Positions 11,566-24,448 of a stretch of 64,000 nucleotides of DNA are shown piece by piece (position 1 is the first letter of the stretch; every line of letters starts with the position of its first letter). Origin of the DNA: Plazaster borealis (lineage: Eukaryota; Echinodermata; Asteroidea; Forcipulatida; Labidiasteridae); NCBI GenBank assembly GCA_021014325.1, contig CM037458.1:22861063-22925062 (forward strand). The letters run 5' to 3'. The notes below the pieces were generated by a model, which saw only the letters and a program-made list of their open reading frames with translations, was not told the origin of the DNA and made no database searches. The translations under genes and the position numbers were made by a program.

Positions 11566-13904
11566 TACACAATGAAAATGTTCTTCCCTTTAAATTCTGC
11601 ACAATGTAAATCTTCTTTCCACTCAATTCAGGATATCATTGTCGGTTGTTGCTTTTTAAATTAAAGTGACACCGACCATGGTCTGGACTATCGGCGTGAA
11701 AAGTAGCGCAAAATGCAACCATGGAAACATGCGGTGACAGTGTTCTCCTCCTTAGATAATAGTTCAGTCAATACAATCACAGACTGCTTAATAGGTTTAT
11801 TGCATTCATTATACGCTCAATGACAACCTTCAGGTGAATGCAATTATTGTCTTGGCACTCTGGAAATATCTCATTTAATGGCATAGTGAATCTGAGAAGA
11901 AAGAAGAAGACGAAATTAAATTAAGGGGGGAAGTCATTGTTAATGGTGTTTTTGTTTTGTTTTGAACTCGGAAGACATATATATGTTTGTCCAGCATAAT
12001 GAGGGGTGTTATCGTACAGGCGAGTTTAATGATCGATGAACGATACTCGCCAACCTAAATTTATCTCCTTCAAAATAAATATCACAGGCGCTGTATTAAT
12101 GATGCCAAACACCATTGATATCTACCGATTTTATTTTTCGAACTATCGTGTTATTCGGCTTATTTGGTAGTGGCGTAACTAAGGGGGGCACGGGGGAACG
12201 TGGGAGCGTCATTTGAAATCTGGACTTTTGAGATACAAATAAATTAGGCCTATACAAGAGTAAAATGTTACGTTTTATAAGCTTTAATGTGATAATTGCA
12301 ATGTTGTTTAAACTAGTTATCCATTTAGGTCTCCCTACGCTGATAATGTGTTTGTTTTTATTGTCGCGTCGAATTATCTTATATAAAAAGTAAACGGCAT
12401 GACAAGAGCGCTGAAAATGGACTTGTTTAAGAGAAATGCAAACGAAAACTACAGTTTTAATTGGCCAGAAGTGCCCCCACCCGAAAAAAAAGGTTCACTC
12501 CTTGTGCCCCTATATTTGGGGATACGAGTGTTTGTTATTTGTGTCCATTAAATCTGACCATCAAGTACGAAATAATAACACAAACAAAACCAGAAAAAAA
12601 ATGTGTACACTTCGTAATGAATTTACCATCGAGGGGGTAAGGATCGAAGATGATCAGCGTCGAAACAAAATCTTCAGACAGAATTATCTTGGTATCCTTA
12701 ACAATAACGAGTTCAGACCCGTAAACTCATTTGCACACCAATGCACGTATAAAGAAGACAATGTTTTGCAAACGAGGTTACAAAAAGTAAGGACGTTTTC
12801 CTCTAAAACTGCAAATTCGATAACGGGTTGCCTGAGACCACAGCTATAGGATTGATGAATGAAGGAGAGAGCCGCTAAACGTGCATTTTTAATCTGCTGT
12901 TTTAGGCTAAGGCTATAACCTCCATTGCCTATTCTCTTTCTTTAAAACCCTCCGAGCAGCCACGGGGAAAATTTTACATGCTGGATCCCCGGGGAGCGCA
13001 CGAGAGGCACGGGTAAATAACTGTGTTTGAGGTGCACAGTTCTGGTCTGAAAAGATGAATAGATGTTACCTGGACCCACACACTAAGGATTGAAAACTAA
13101 GGATTGAAACATTCTGGAAATTTACACATTGGTTCACTTACTACTAATTTTCAGAACATAGTACATTTCGAAAGGATTAAGTTTTTGTGCACAAAATGGG
13201 ATTTTTGTGTGCACGTTATAATGGGACCCATCTTTACCACACTATTTGTCAACCTCTGAGTTCATTCACCAGAAACCACTGCAGTATATGAAAGAGGGGT
13301 GTTTAAAGGTAGTTGTAAAAAAAAACATTGCGGAATTGATCCACACATTTTGTAGTTATTCAAACAAGTATGAAGCTGGTCCTCCCAACTGCGCCCAGTG
13401 GCTGCTCGGAAGGTTAAGATTTGCAGAATGGAGATGGTTAAGCCATTTTCATTTTTGAACAGTTATTATACTCTAATTCTGTCTTTCATTGAACTGATAT
13501 ATAGATGAATATTTTAGTTTACTCTCCAAGGGCAAAGTCAATTGCAATGTCCGAGCTTACATCTTATTATTATAATAATACCCTGATTATTGCTTTTCAT
13601 TTCTAATGCATTGTAAATTCAGTCCGCACAACAAATGCCATGGGACATCTGCAATTGTATTTCTGAACGTAATTGCACCTGCCTTGCATCTGACGAGCCA
13701 AGTTGTTGGTCTACCGCGGCCGATACAACTCGCACCCCCCCTTTTCCCCATTAAAAACGTTTATTCTTTCAATTATTCTACGCATTCTCATTATTGAGTA
13801 TTTAGCGTGTTTATCACGGGGCCCAATTTCGTAGAGCATGTAAGCACAAAAACTTGCTAAGCACAGACAACTCTTGCTCAAGAAAATAGGTTAAAGTGAC
13901 TATC
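11566..13904. other. No supported gene
   Basis: A 137-codon plus-strand frame (12,436-12,849) has biased, low-complexity K/N/T composition and no family resemblance. It overlaps a GTAGTGGCGTAACTAAGG-type repeat region. Confidence 0.5.
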
Positions 13905-14118
13905 TCTGTGACCCGTAGGCCTGAAGATACAAGAGTCAAAAAGACGAAGAAAAAAAAGCTGAATTTATTTACATGTGGGAGGAAAACATTTTGTAATGGG
14001 AAAAAAACCTCGCATTGGGACTGAAAACCCAATCAACATAGGCCTACAAGGGCTCCGGTCCATGTCGGGATTCGAACCGGGGTCCACAGACTAAGGTGGA
14101 AGGCGGGCAACTACCACA
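13905..14118 (-). mobile_element. tRNA-derived SINE, minus orientation
   Basis: The tRNA-like head is near 14,050-14,115, with a B-box-like GGTTCGAATCCCG (reverse strand). The body reads GGTTTTCAGTCCCAATGCG and TTTTCCTCCCACATGTAAAT on the minus strand, matching the plus-strand SINE at 45.7 kb. Confidence 0.72.
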
Positions 14119-14511
14119 CATATAAGCGAATTGATATTGATGTTAACGATTATGATAAGAGAGACAGGGCAAGGGAATGGTGTGGTATGACGACGATGAT
14201 GATGGATAATGCTGAATAAAAAGCTCCAAAATTGTAAGCCAAAAGACAGAATTGATAATCCTCAGGGGGGATTACGCCCAGTAGTTTCAAAGCTCAAGTC
14301 CAATCTTCAACAGAAATGTTTCAGTTTGAAAATACGACAGTCGAGGAAATGGCATTTGGAGTCGCCACGAATTACCGTTGCTTGTTCCGATTGCCACAAT
14401 CGAAATAAGCCACATGATGAAACTTGGTTGTATGGTGAGTTTACTGGCAATTAGATGGGGAATTATTTCACTTAAAATATGTTATTTACCTTTAAGAAGC
14501 AATTTCCCTAT

Positions 14512-14675
14512 ACACTTTAAAAAAAAACGGGTCAGTGGATTCCGGGTACCAAGGGGGCCTGACCCATTTCTGGGTCAGTATGACCCGGAATCGTTGTCAA
14601 AGTGACTCGACACTGAGTCAAGGTGACGCACAATCCAAGTCAAAATCCCATTCTCAACTTCCGGGTCAGCCTGAA
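14512..14675. mobile_element. GGGTCA fold-back family, copy 2 (truncated)
   Basis: CACTTTAAAAAAAAACGGGT at the left, CTGGGTCAGTATGACCCGG inside, stops at CCGGGTCAGCCTGA. Confidence 0.82.
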
Positions 14676-15426
14676 AACCGTTCAAATCCTGGAGGTTCAA
14701 GCAAACACTACAAAATACAATCAACCAGTCAAAGTGTCTTCATAAGACAACAAAATCATCAACAACATCAACAACAACCAGACAACAAAGGTGAATTTGT
14801 GGTGAAGGATTTTGTGCCTGTTAATTTATGTGCTTATTTCGCTTTCGCAAATCACGGATTGACTTTTTAGGGATATTCATTTTCTCAGTGACATGGAGGT
14901 ATTCCGAGATATTTTTCCGGACATGCAACTGACATCGAATTTACAAAAAAAACCAGAGCGGGCATTCGGATTAAACAGGTTTTACTTATGGCAAATTTAA
15001 CTCGAAATTGACCATTTACGTGGTCACATTGCTTCATTAACCGCTGAATGTACAAAGCATACCAGTGTAATTGAAAAACAACATAGGCCACGACGTGTTA
15101 AGGTTGGGAAATTAACAATATTCTAATACAGCAATGACGCAAGGACAAACGCCACATCATGTCATAAATATTTATAGGACTAATAAGGCATTGAACAATG
15201 AACCATGACCTTTTACTAACAATTTTACCATTTCACCAGAAATTGTTAAAGCAGTTGTTTTTGGTAATTATGCAAAACGCAGAACCCAATGTAAAGACTC
15301 AGTCATGGTTGACGTCAACATAAATGCAGTACATGTCACGGCACGACTGCAGTAAAACCAGTTGCCACAAGGCTAAATTCTGGCCATGGGATAAACTCAT
15401 GTCAATTAAATAAAATGATGTATGTT

Positions 15427-15806
15427 TAAAGGCACTGAACACGTTTGGAAATTGTCAAAGATCAGTGTTCTCACTTGGTGTATCCCAACATATGCATAAA
15501 ATACCAAGCCTGTGAAAATTTGGGCTCAATTGGTCATCGAAGTTGCAAGAAAATGATGAAAGAAAAAACACCCTTGTTGTACAATACATTAATTGTGTGC
15601 TTTCAGATAGAAATAAAAACTTCTTGCAAGAAGTTGTTATTATTTTAGTGAAAAATTACCTCTTTCTCAAAAACTACGTTACTTCAGAGGGAGTCGTTTC
15701 CTACAATGTTTTATACTATCAACAGCTCTCCGTTGCTTGTTAGCAAGCAAGTTTTTATGCTAATATTTGTTTTGAGTCATTACCAAACGTGTACGATACC
15801 TTTAAA
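15427..15806 (+). mobile_element. MITE family A, full-length copy
   Basis: About 380 bp between TTTAAAGGCACTGAACACG and GTGTACGATACCTTTAAA. It contains the self-complementary AACTTCTTGCAAGAAGTT in the middle. It has no coding potential; a transposase from elsewhere would be needed. Confidence 0.9.
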
Positions 15807-16548
15807 AGATATTTGCTCTGTCATCGTCATACAACTGCAAAATGTCCCTTCCTTGACCGCATACAAAAATAAACGCTAGACGACTTCAAAAAGTAACTTT
15901 ATACATCATTGTACGTACAGACGAGCTTATTCAAACCATCATTTAATAATTACACAAATACGCATCCCAAGAGTGATGGCCAAATCACCAAAATGGGGGA
16001 TCAAGTTTTTGAAAAAAAGGGGGGAAATGTAAGGCCTACAGAGGATATTCTTGTTTTGATTCAGGTTAATTTATCGAACCAAGTGTTGAATTTAAGGTGA
16101 CAGTGTTTTCGTGACAATTTGTTCGTACCCACGGAGGGCCCAATCATATAGTTTCTTTCTTATGATTGGTTCAGAGTGCGTCACATGATATGTCTTATTT
16201 TGTTTACTAGAAGCCTCACGAACTCGACAAATTATACCCGTAGCAACCAATGTACTACACCCGTAGCAACCAGTGTACTGCACCAATAGCAACGGCAGCT
16301 TCTTGGTACATAGACGTCTATTTTAGTGTATCGTAATGAGGAGTTATATAACAAAGAATGACTGCTTTTACTTTTGCTCCGGTCCCCGAGCAATAACTAT
16401 TTGCTTAATGCCATGCCTCTACCAGCAACAAGTTATTGTGTAGGATCTTATAACCTTGTCTTGAAAGTCTACATAATGGACATCCAAACCATACAACAGG
16501 CAACTGGGGCCATGGCCTCTGTTGTCCTGGGTCCAACCATAGAGGTAG

Positions 16549-16728
16549 GACCATAGAGCTGCTTAAGCAGAAAATATTGCTTAAAATGTTTTCGCTAAGC
16601 ACATATTAACAGGATCACAGATTGAAGCTGAAAAATGGCATTTTGGCTGGTAACCATATTATTCTGGTAAGCATAATTTTGTTGTGCTTAGCTATTTTTT
16701 GTGCTTAAGCACAATGAAATTGGGCCCT
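16549..16728. repeat. Fold-back element with GGGCCCAATTTCAT ends
   Basis: ATAGAGCTGCTTAAGCAGAA at the left and GTGCTTAAGCACAATGAAAT then TGGGCCC at the right. Single ends of the same type (GGGCCCAATTTCATAGATCT; GGGGCCCAATTTCGTAGAGC) occur at 6,890 and 13,818, and a worn copy at 16,990-17,075. Confidence 0.75.
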
Positions 16729-16729
16729 G

Positions 16730-18055
16730 GTTTTCGCCTTGACACCCTTTCAAATGACTTGATGATTTGCCCTTAGATTGTCCAATGAAAGTGCAATTTG
16801 CAAAATGATAACTAAACGGTCTTGCCCTCTCAAAAAAATACACTTCGAGGCCCGACACCTGGAACAAAATTCACAGTGCTGTCATAAAGCAGAAAATAAA
16901 ACACACCAAAAATGACTCAATAATTATAAGCAAACATAGACAGGGGACCAGTCATGAGCAATCTACATTACATAACAACTATACAATGATTTTTGGACGG
17001 TAAACCATTTCTGCTGAACTAGATTTTTCTGCACTTAGCAAACTCCTGTACTTTAAAGTTTCATGAATTTGGCCCCATCAGAACCACCTGATAAGTTTGT
17101 TATTCTTCTTGATAACGTAAGTCTGTGGTATTTCCGTTGGTATAACAAAAAACCCACTATGATTTTGCAAATCAAAAAGATCTTTATTTACCTTAATATC
17201 CGGTAAAAACATGACACATCTAGTCAACATAAACAACAATGTCACAGTGATAGCATTACATGTCATTTTTATTATTCCATCGAGTACAATTTCCAACTGC
17301 ATGATTAAGCAAAATTCACTAGGGTTCTGTGACAAACAGTGTGTACAATATGGGATTTTAGTTGGTAAAATGTTTTTCTACGGCTGTTTCTTTGTCTCCC
17401 CCTTGGACCATAACAAAGCTGGCTGCATAGAATTCTTCGGGGAAAAGTAACGTATTTGTGAACATGCATAAAACAGTCATGGAGGTAGATAAAGAGATTG
17501 GCCTACACATTTCTATTCCAACGAAAAAACAGTTCACCTTGAAAAAAACGTACCGTGATTCGGCCTCCAGCTACCGCGAGGATTGCGTTACAGGCATTCG
17601 GTACATGGCGGTACAGTGTTGTATTCTAGCTAGTCAACGGCGCCCAGATAAAAATGTAAAGAAGTAAATTAATTAAGAGATCTGGACTTGAATCTATTTC
17701 TACTGCTCTTTCTTCGGCATTTTTTCCCTGTTGATTATCCATGTGACGAATTATAAATTCGCTAAAGGGGATTTTATGAACTAGTCTGCCGTCGTGCACG
17801 AACTGCCTTAGACCGGAGCAAAATACGGCCATACAACTGACAATGTCTGATTAATTGTAAACTTCCAGACCAATTATCAACCACTTCTTCATTTGAAAGA
17901 TGTAATGATTTGCATCGGGGATAAAGAATAATAATATTATTTGGATTTCACCGGACACCGATGTGTGATAAGCTCTGTCATACTCATCGTGCCTGACGAG
18001 TCATGCAGGGAAACACCCACAGGCACAGCACAGCTCTCTGTTCTGTGGACATTCC
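16730..18055. other. No supported gene
   Basis: A worn GGGCCC-type repeat end near 17,000-17,075. 18,060-18,190 has repeated GGTCCACATA/TATGTGGACC, a probable fold-back relic. Confidence 0.5.
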
Positions 18056-18179
18056 TTTGTACTGTACACTTAAGGAAAATCCCACACTGTGTGGAAATGT
18101 GTAGGTCCACATAGTGTTTCTAGTCCCTACATTATGTGGACCTCTTTTGTTCCCAGCAGGTCCATACTTCGTATGTAGC

Positions 18180-18262
18180 GTTAAAACATAGGCTTCTCGG
18201 GCGGGATTCGAACCCATGACCCCCGCACCGGTGTAAAACCAAACAATAATATTACACTTCTC
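18180..18262 (-). repeat. tRNA-like fragment with a clear B box
   Basis: Minus strand: GTCATGGGTTCGAATCCCGC next to CCCGAGAAGCC. No convincing A box or clover-leaf. Confidence 0.5.
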
Positions 18263-18324
18263 CATTGCTTCGTCATTAAAGTTAATTAACCTGTTAACCC
18301 CAATGGCTACATAAAGTTGGAAGC

Positions 18325-18515
18325 TGGTATTGGTTTGGAGATCAGGAGTGCGCTTTGGCGGCTGTAACCAATAACTGTTTCAGACGTCATAACCGAAACG
18401 GTAACCGAGCTCACAACTCGGTTATCGTTCAGTCTGAACAGCAGAACCAACGACCAACAACCGAACCGGTTATTGGTTGGGGTCGCCAAAACGCACTCCA
18501 GTCATTAAAGGGACA
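18325..18515. repeat. Fold-back element with GGTAACCGAG core
   Basis: Outer arms GGAGTGCGCTTTGGCGGC-like and GTCGCCAAAACGCACTCC; inner hairpin GGTAACCGAGCTC/AACTCGGTTATCG; middle arms built from AACCGGTTATTGGTT-like sequence. Confidence 0.8.
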
Positions 18516-18544
18516 CTGTTGTCATGATCAAAGCAGGTATGTGG

Positions 18545-18660
18545 CTGTACATGGAATTATGATAAACTCTCACCCATCAGTTACTGCACGCGAGCGCCCT
18601 CCCTCCGTATCATATCCATGGAGAGGGCACGCGCGCGCCGTAACTGTTGGGTGAGAGTTC
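18545..18660. repeat. Fold-back element with AACTCTCACCCA arms
   Basis: AAACTCTCACCCATCAGTTA and GTAACTGTTGGGTGAGAGTT are near-complements around a GC-rich loop that holds a second short stem (GCCCTC/GAGGGC). Confidence 0.85.
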
Positions 18661-18661
18661 A

Positions 18662-18796
18662 TAATGGGGGACTTTTGAGACGCTAGGTGGCAGCAGACTT
18701 ACCGGGTAAATCCATGGTTCTCGGTGTGTGCGCATGCTCAGAACTACCTGAACAATGGAAATTTACCTAAAGTCTGCTGCCACCTATAGCGTTGAC
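18662..18796. mobile_element. CTAGGTGGCAGCAG fold-back element, copy 2
   Basis: ATGGGGGACTTTTGAGACG, then GCTAGGTGGCAGCAGAC and the complementary GTCTGCTGCCACCTATAGCG. The right outer end is lost. Confidence 0.87.
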
Positions 18797-19589
18797 TGTT
18801 GGGATTTTTTTTTCAGTCATGCGTCCACATTTCAATAATACTAATTAAATGTGTATTTGTAACTTGGCATATTTACTCATTATAAAAAAACTGTGTTCAA
18901 ATCTGTATAAAACAAATTGCACATGACAAACTCAAAATGATATAACCCGGAAATCTTTTTTTCTTTTCTGAATTGACCTTTATATGACCGCGTCACTGCT
19001 TTCAACATAGAACATAATAACAGTCCATAAATTATATATGTGCCCATTCCACTCTTGCGTATTACTACATGCCAACAGTATCAATATTTAAAAAAACAAA
19101 ACAACAATGACATTTCAGTTTTTACTGTATAAAATAACAAAAAATAACAATCTTCGGTGTTTGCACAATGTTATCTAGTGAATTAAAACATATTACAGAA
19201 AATAATGCGTATACTTTCATATTTACAACCATTCGTATATTTACAACAATCGTATAACAGTTTAAAACTTGCGTCCGGAGGCAAATAAACAACCATCCTC
19301 GTTATTTTGTGTACAAGTTGGTCTAACACTTCAAAACATTTACCAGTCGCTTTTGAGTCACATGGAATAACATCAACCAGCCCTCAATAAATGCAGAACT
19401 GCAAACATTTTATAGCCTGCCCGATATGGGGCAGAGGGTGCCCCCCAAATGTTCCCATACTCTAACACACTATTTTCCTCTTGTATTAGAAACCCCCCCC
19501 CCCCAAAAAAAATTTAAAATCCTCAAAAGAATTCCTGAGATTCCAAGCACACAATGAAGACACAATAGGTGGGGGTACACCATGCCCCA

Positions 19590-19803
19590 TATCGAGCACC
19601 AAATGTAACATTTGCATCTTGCAATCAGAGAGATTTTCTACAGCAATCAGGGAGATATTTAGATTCAACATAATTAGATTCAACATAATAGGGAAAAAGT
19701 TGCCTTAATCAGGGAGATTTTTTAAATTTGTTCACCAAAACATGGAAAGATTGGTTGATTTTCAGGGAACTTTCTGCAGAATTAGGGAGAGTTGGCAGCT
19801 CTG
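19590..19803. mobile_element. CAGAGCT element, second copy
   Basis: AACATTTGCATCTTGCAATC to GAGTTGGCAGCTCTG, the same family as the nested copy at 34.4 kb. Left end uncertain, because upstream sequence from 19,390 carries a separate pair of CGATATGGGGC-like arms. Confidence 0.75.
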
Positions 19804-20502
19804 ATCAATGGATTTACCGGTTAGATGTCTAAAAACATGGTTGCCTGTTGCAGGCCTGGAATTTACATTTTTGAGAAGGCAAGGCCATTTTCATTTTGTA
19901 AAAGGGCGCTTCAACAAAATGTGAAAGTCTATTAGTGAAACTTTTGAAGGGGGCACCAAAACCAGGGTAACAGAGGCCACGGCCTCCATGTAATTCCATG
20001 TCTGCTGTTTGGGCATGGTTGCAACATAGAGCAAGGACCTGGTCCCTGTCCTATGGTTGCAGAAACTGGCCTACAAGATCCATGTTGACAACTTGGGATT
20101 ATTTTGGAATTCGTGTTCACTCTGCACATTGAAGTAGTTTCAGTGCATGTATGTAACACTTACGGCCTCAGTACCAACAACTTTGATTGGTTTCACAATT
20201 CAACTTACGGTGTAGGCCTACTGCACATTTATCTTTTTGCACTAATATTTAAACAGCCTTACTATATGATTGAAAAGACAGGAAATCAAGTGTTTATAAA
20301 TGCACAGTGTTCTACGCCCATAGTTGTTGCCTGCTGTTGGACCAGCTGGTAACACCGTATTATGTTGCGATAGTAAACACAACACCTTCCACGCCATTTT
20401 CGCATGACTTGCCAATTGGCACACCATTTGGCTATCCATAAACCATACTCCATGCAGCCATGCATGCATGTATCCACATAGCCCATAAACTCCATGCATG
20501 CT

Positions 20503-20545
20503 TATAACATGGAGGTAGGAATATTCCTACCTCCATGCTTATATA
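20503..20545. repeat. Mini fold-back ATGGAGGTAGGAAT
   Basis: ATGGAGGTAGGAAT and ATTCCTACCTCCAT are exact complements with no loop, flanked by TTATAAC and GCTTATA. Confidence 0.88.
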
Positions 20546-21295
20546 ACCACACCAAAGTGTAGTGCATCCACCAATAAACAATATTGACAATATTGCAAAA
20601 TCGAATGTTGGAATTGAATTGTTATAATCGCGCTATCATACGGAGTACAAACAACTTATAAACATGACACTGGATTTGATCTTGAAAAGGCCGGGAAAAT
20701 TTGTACTTTTTTTGCAGCCACAACAAATTTGTTTAGACACATTAGTTTTTTACAAGAAATTATTATCATGTAGTTTTAAAAACCTTTTTTTCGAATGATA
20801 CATGTGCCATTTCAACTTGACCAATATGGAAGAGTTGTCAACACACGCTGAATTTCGAAAAGAAGGTAGAAAAAACCTTCTTTCGGGTCGAACCATGTGG
20901 GTATTAAATATATGCCAAGGCTCGTAAAATCACGAAACTGATCGCAACTACAGACTGAACGAAAATAAATATGCATAGGATTAAAATTATTTATATAACA
21001 TGCAAGGGAAACTTGAATGAGAATTTTATGTTTGTCTTTATTGCCACCGAACAAGCACCCACACTTTTACACGAACTGAATTGCGTAGATGGTCAATACT
21101 CCAAATTGTTACATCAGCTTCTTCCCCAGCTTTGAGATTTAATCCCTGGAGCTCAAACAAACAAAATGCCACTCTTTGTTAAACCTTATTCTTATGTTGG
21201 GAACATCACACGACGGGGGTCACGAAGGGGGTGAGGGGGCCTTGCTTTATGGTTCAACCAATGGAGGATGGAATCTTCATGTTGTTGGTTTCAGT

Positions 21296-21640
21296 TAAAG
21301 GCCCTGTACACTATTGACAAGATCGAAAAACACAAATGTTCGCAGTTTCACACATAACTTATACATGATTTAAAGTAAGTAATGGTAGAAAGAGTTCCTT
21401 AAAATATTTCTGCCTAAAATGCTATCGTTTATGAGAAATGAGTAAAACAATAGTTTTTATCTCGCGCGGTAGTTTGAAAAAACAGAAAACACATACGGTC
21501 TCTTTTCACTATTTTCTCGTGACCTCGATGACCAAATTGAGCTCAAACTTTCACAGGTTTGTTTGTTCATGCATATGTTGAATCACACAAAATGTGGACA
21601 CTGATTTTGAGCTGTTACCAAAAGTGTACAATACCTAGAG
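21296..21640 (-). mobile_element. MITE family C, copy 2
   Basis: Reverse-orientation match to the element at 3,477, with GTGTACAATACCTAGAGG in place of one terminal TTTAAA. TTTCTGCCTAAAATGCTATC is among the shared internal strings. Confidence 0.85.
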
Positions 21641-22694
21641 GTCCTAGTTTGCATACAGATAACGGACCTGTAATGTACAAGCTCGTAATTTGACTTCATC
21701 GATGCATGGAGCCATACAGCGTGGTACAGTAACTTGAATAACATCAACAAGAATTCATACCAAACCAAGCGATTCTTTCAAGACATTGTGACCTACACAT
21801 CGGTAAACAACTGAAGGGAAAAAGGGGTCCTCAATTTGCACACACCAACTGAGAGCAATAAAATCCCAATTATTCTAAATTTAGAGTTAATCAGTTCAGA
21901 GTTGGTCTCTCCTGGGGCACAGTGGGCTGAAATAGAAAGACCTCGCCTGATCGTCTGTTAGTTATAGCATTAGAGAACCTATGGTTAGAGAAATACAAAT
22001 GGTATTTACTATCCCCACTCTCTTATGATAAATGTTCCTGATGCTTTGAAAGACACATTTTTAAAAGGTTAAACACAAATGCCCAAAGGCACAATGGTTT
22101 GTTGAACTTTTTTTATGTTCAGAGTTTGTTTAGACATAGAGCAAGGGCCAGGTCTAAACTAAAGTTTGTAAAGTGTCAGGTTGTGTTAATAACGGTTGGT
22201 AGAAAACCGTCACTCAAGATGCGCACACAGTCCACCTTATTTTCCATGTCACTTCCTTAAAGAAATTAGACATGATTGGTATGATCTTGGAGGCCAGTGT
22301 AGCCTATGATCGGCTTTTTCTTGAAAGGCGATTTTTTAATCTGATTGATTTTTAATCAGAATGATCACGTTTTTCTGAATTTATAACAGTTCCCATTGTC
22401 CCTAAAAATAGTTCCGCCTTTAAGTATATTGCAACGGGCAAGAACATTGTCTCCCATATATTTGGTTCTGTTTTCGATTTTGCCTGATCGCTACTCAACA
22501 TCCATCAACACACAATTCTTTTAAGGAGTTGTGTAAAAATATGGCCACCTAAGTTGATGAAAAGTTCAAAGGATGAAAATACAGAATATAATGAAATATG
22601 TACTCTTCCCTCAAAACAATAATGCATCACGTCTGTCTAAAATTTGATGAACATTTCAAAGGTTGACACTGCAGACCTAAAGATGTCAGTTTCA

Positions 22695-22835
22695 TGTGTG
22701 GGTGTGACAACCACACAAGTGAGAAAACCCACTCAATCGTCTAGTAGGGACCTGGTCCAGGATTCGAACCGGGGTCCAGAGAGGTGAGAGGCAGGGAAAG
22801 AAACCATTGAGCCAACCTGCATGATCTAAACAAAC
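22695..22835 (-). mobile_element. tRNA-derived SINE head, minus orientation
   Basis: On the minus strand, a head with CCCCGGTTCGAATCCTGGAC and an A-box-like TTGGCTCAATGG, then GGGTTTTCTCACTTG. It is not foldable as a normal tRNA, so it is not called as a tRNA gene. Confidence 0.65.
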
Positions 22836-22852
22836 CACCATGAACAGGACTA

Positions 22853-23071
22853 CACACTCTAAAATCTCCCGGGTCAGAATTCAGTCGGATTCCGGGTCAG
22901 GCTGACCCGGAAAGTGGTTTAAAAGTGGGATTTTAACTCGGATTCTTTGTCAATTTGACAAAATTCCGGGTCACCTTGACACATATTCCGGGTCATTCTG
23001 ACCTAGAGATGGGTCAGGCACCAACGGGAACCGGATCCGGGTCAATTTTAACCCGGAAGTTTTTAGAGTGC
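22853..23071. mobile_element. GGGTCA fold-back family, complete copy
   Basis: Ends CACTCTAAAATCTCCCGGGT and CGGAAGTTTTTAGAGTG are inverted repeats, about 219 bp apart. Contains GGGTCAGGCTGACCC and GGGTCATTCTGACCT. Confidence 0.88.
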
Positions 23072-23074
23072 AGT

Positions 23075-24110
23075 TTGAAACAAAATAGTTCCTTTTCACG
23101 TGGTAACTTCCCTTTCATTCAAGTTATACATGATTGGTAAAGATTGGAAACAAACAAATGGACGGTTTTCTTTTCTTTTGAGAGCTAAATTCTTGTATAA
23201 TTTTTTCATGAACTCTGAAATACGTCAGTTGGATCTTGTGTCAAATGGCAAATTTTAAATAGCGTGTATACAAAGTGCACACAAACCCCGACGAGTCTAT
23301 GTTGAAAACCAGAGGGTTGGAATGAACTCGACTGTTCCAAAACCCAACACTGTATCACACAGATCACGTGGGAAGTTTGTTGAGTGAAAAAACAAAAAAA
23401 TAACCATAGATACTGCACGAATCTTACCATAAGAATGTAACAAAGAATGGAAAGCCTAACTTTGACGTGGGTATAGACTGTGCAAGTCTCGTGCGTATTC
23501 GAACTTCCGGGACCAAATTGGTCTCAACTATATTGAGTTTTACGTGTGCGCGATTCCGTTTCTTCAAATACTGGTACTTTAGTTTGACGTACATTTATGT
23601 ACCTATAAGAACTACATCATGTTGTTTTTTCTTTACATGTATATTCATTAATTAATTGGTTCTCCAGTTTGGACCTGAAGCTAAGGCTACATTAGTTTTT
23701 TCTTTGTTCATTTACATACTTCGTTTATTTATGCTCTTAATGTGCTTATTTAACATTCGGTCACTGTATTTTGATGTGAGTATGTGAGTATGGAAATAAA
23801 TGTAATATTGAATATGAATTGTTGAGAAGTGAACATTTAGCCATGAACTATTTGAAAGTTAAATAAATTTAACAAACCAACAAAGAAAACCCCATGAATA
23901 AGACTTGACCTCCGTTTCCGGGTACTTGTAAACAATTAAGAATTAAGCCCAACTGACGTTCATGTTACCATGAAACCTATGTAATGGTCGCACACATTCG
24001 GGCGAATGATTGGCAAATGGGGTCTCTAAAAAATAAGCATCCTCGTCCAAAGTTTAAATTTTGTTTGATTTTAAAATTAAAAAATTGTATTTATAACAAA
24101 TTGCTATGGG
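23075..24110. other. No supported gene; possible LINE 3' tail near 23,830
   Basis: TTTATGTACCTATAAGAACT... to GGAAATAAATGTAATATTG looks like the 3' untranslated end of a retroelement, but no coding part is attached. Low confidence. Confidence 0.35.
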
Positions 24111-24114
24111 TATG

Positions 24115-24120
24115 TTTATT
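24115..24120 (-). terminator. Poly(A) signal AATAAA downstream of the receptor gene
   Basis: AATAAA on the minus strand about 330 bp after the receptor stop codon. It is the nearest canonical signal I found. No transcript evidence. Confidence 0.4.
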
Positions 24121-24448
24121 TGCAAGAATTTGGTATGAGTAGAATTTAAAAAGATTTGATTTCATAGAAAAATATAGTCTTCGTTCGAGTTGTTTTTTCG
24201 TTACTGATACGCGCAAGGCTTGCACAGGCTATCTACGAATTCGGCTCCAAGCCACAAAATGTACACGTAAATATAAGCCACTACTATTCATTAACATATT
24301 TAGAAGGTTAGGGGTGCCACTTTCTGGGTTCCAAGACAATCTGTTGTAGCTCATAGACTCAGTACCGATTCAAGATGCACTGGTCGGTCCAAGATGCACG
24401 TCTAGGTGTCAAATATGCGTAGGGTTATTTTTGATGGCGATGAATCCC

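Noticed and set aside
12436..12849. 137-codon plus-strand reading frame
   Set aside because: No domain, no signal peptide, low-complexity K/N/T composition, no splice context. Likely chance in AT-rich DNA.
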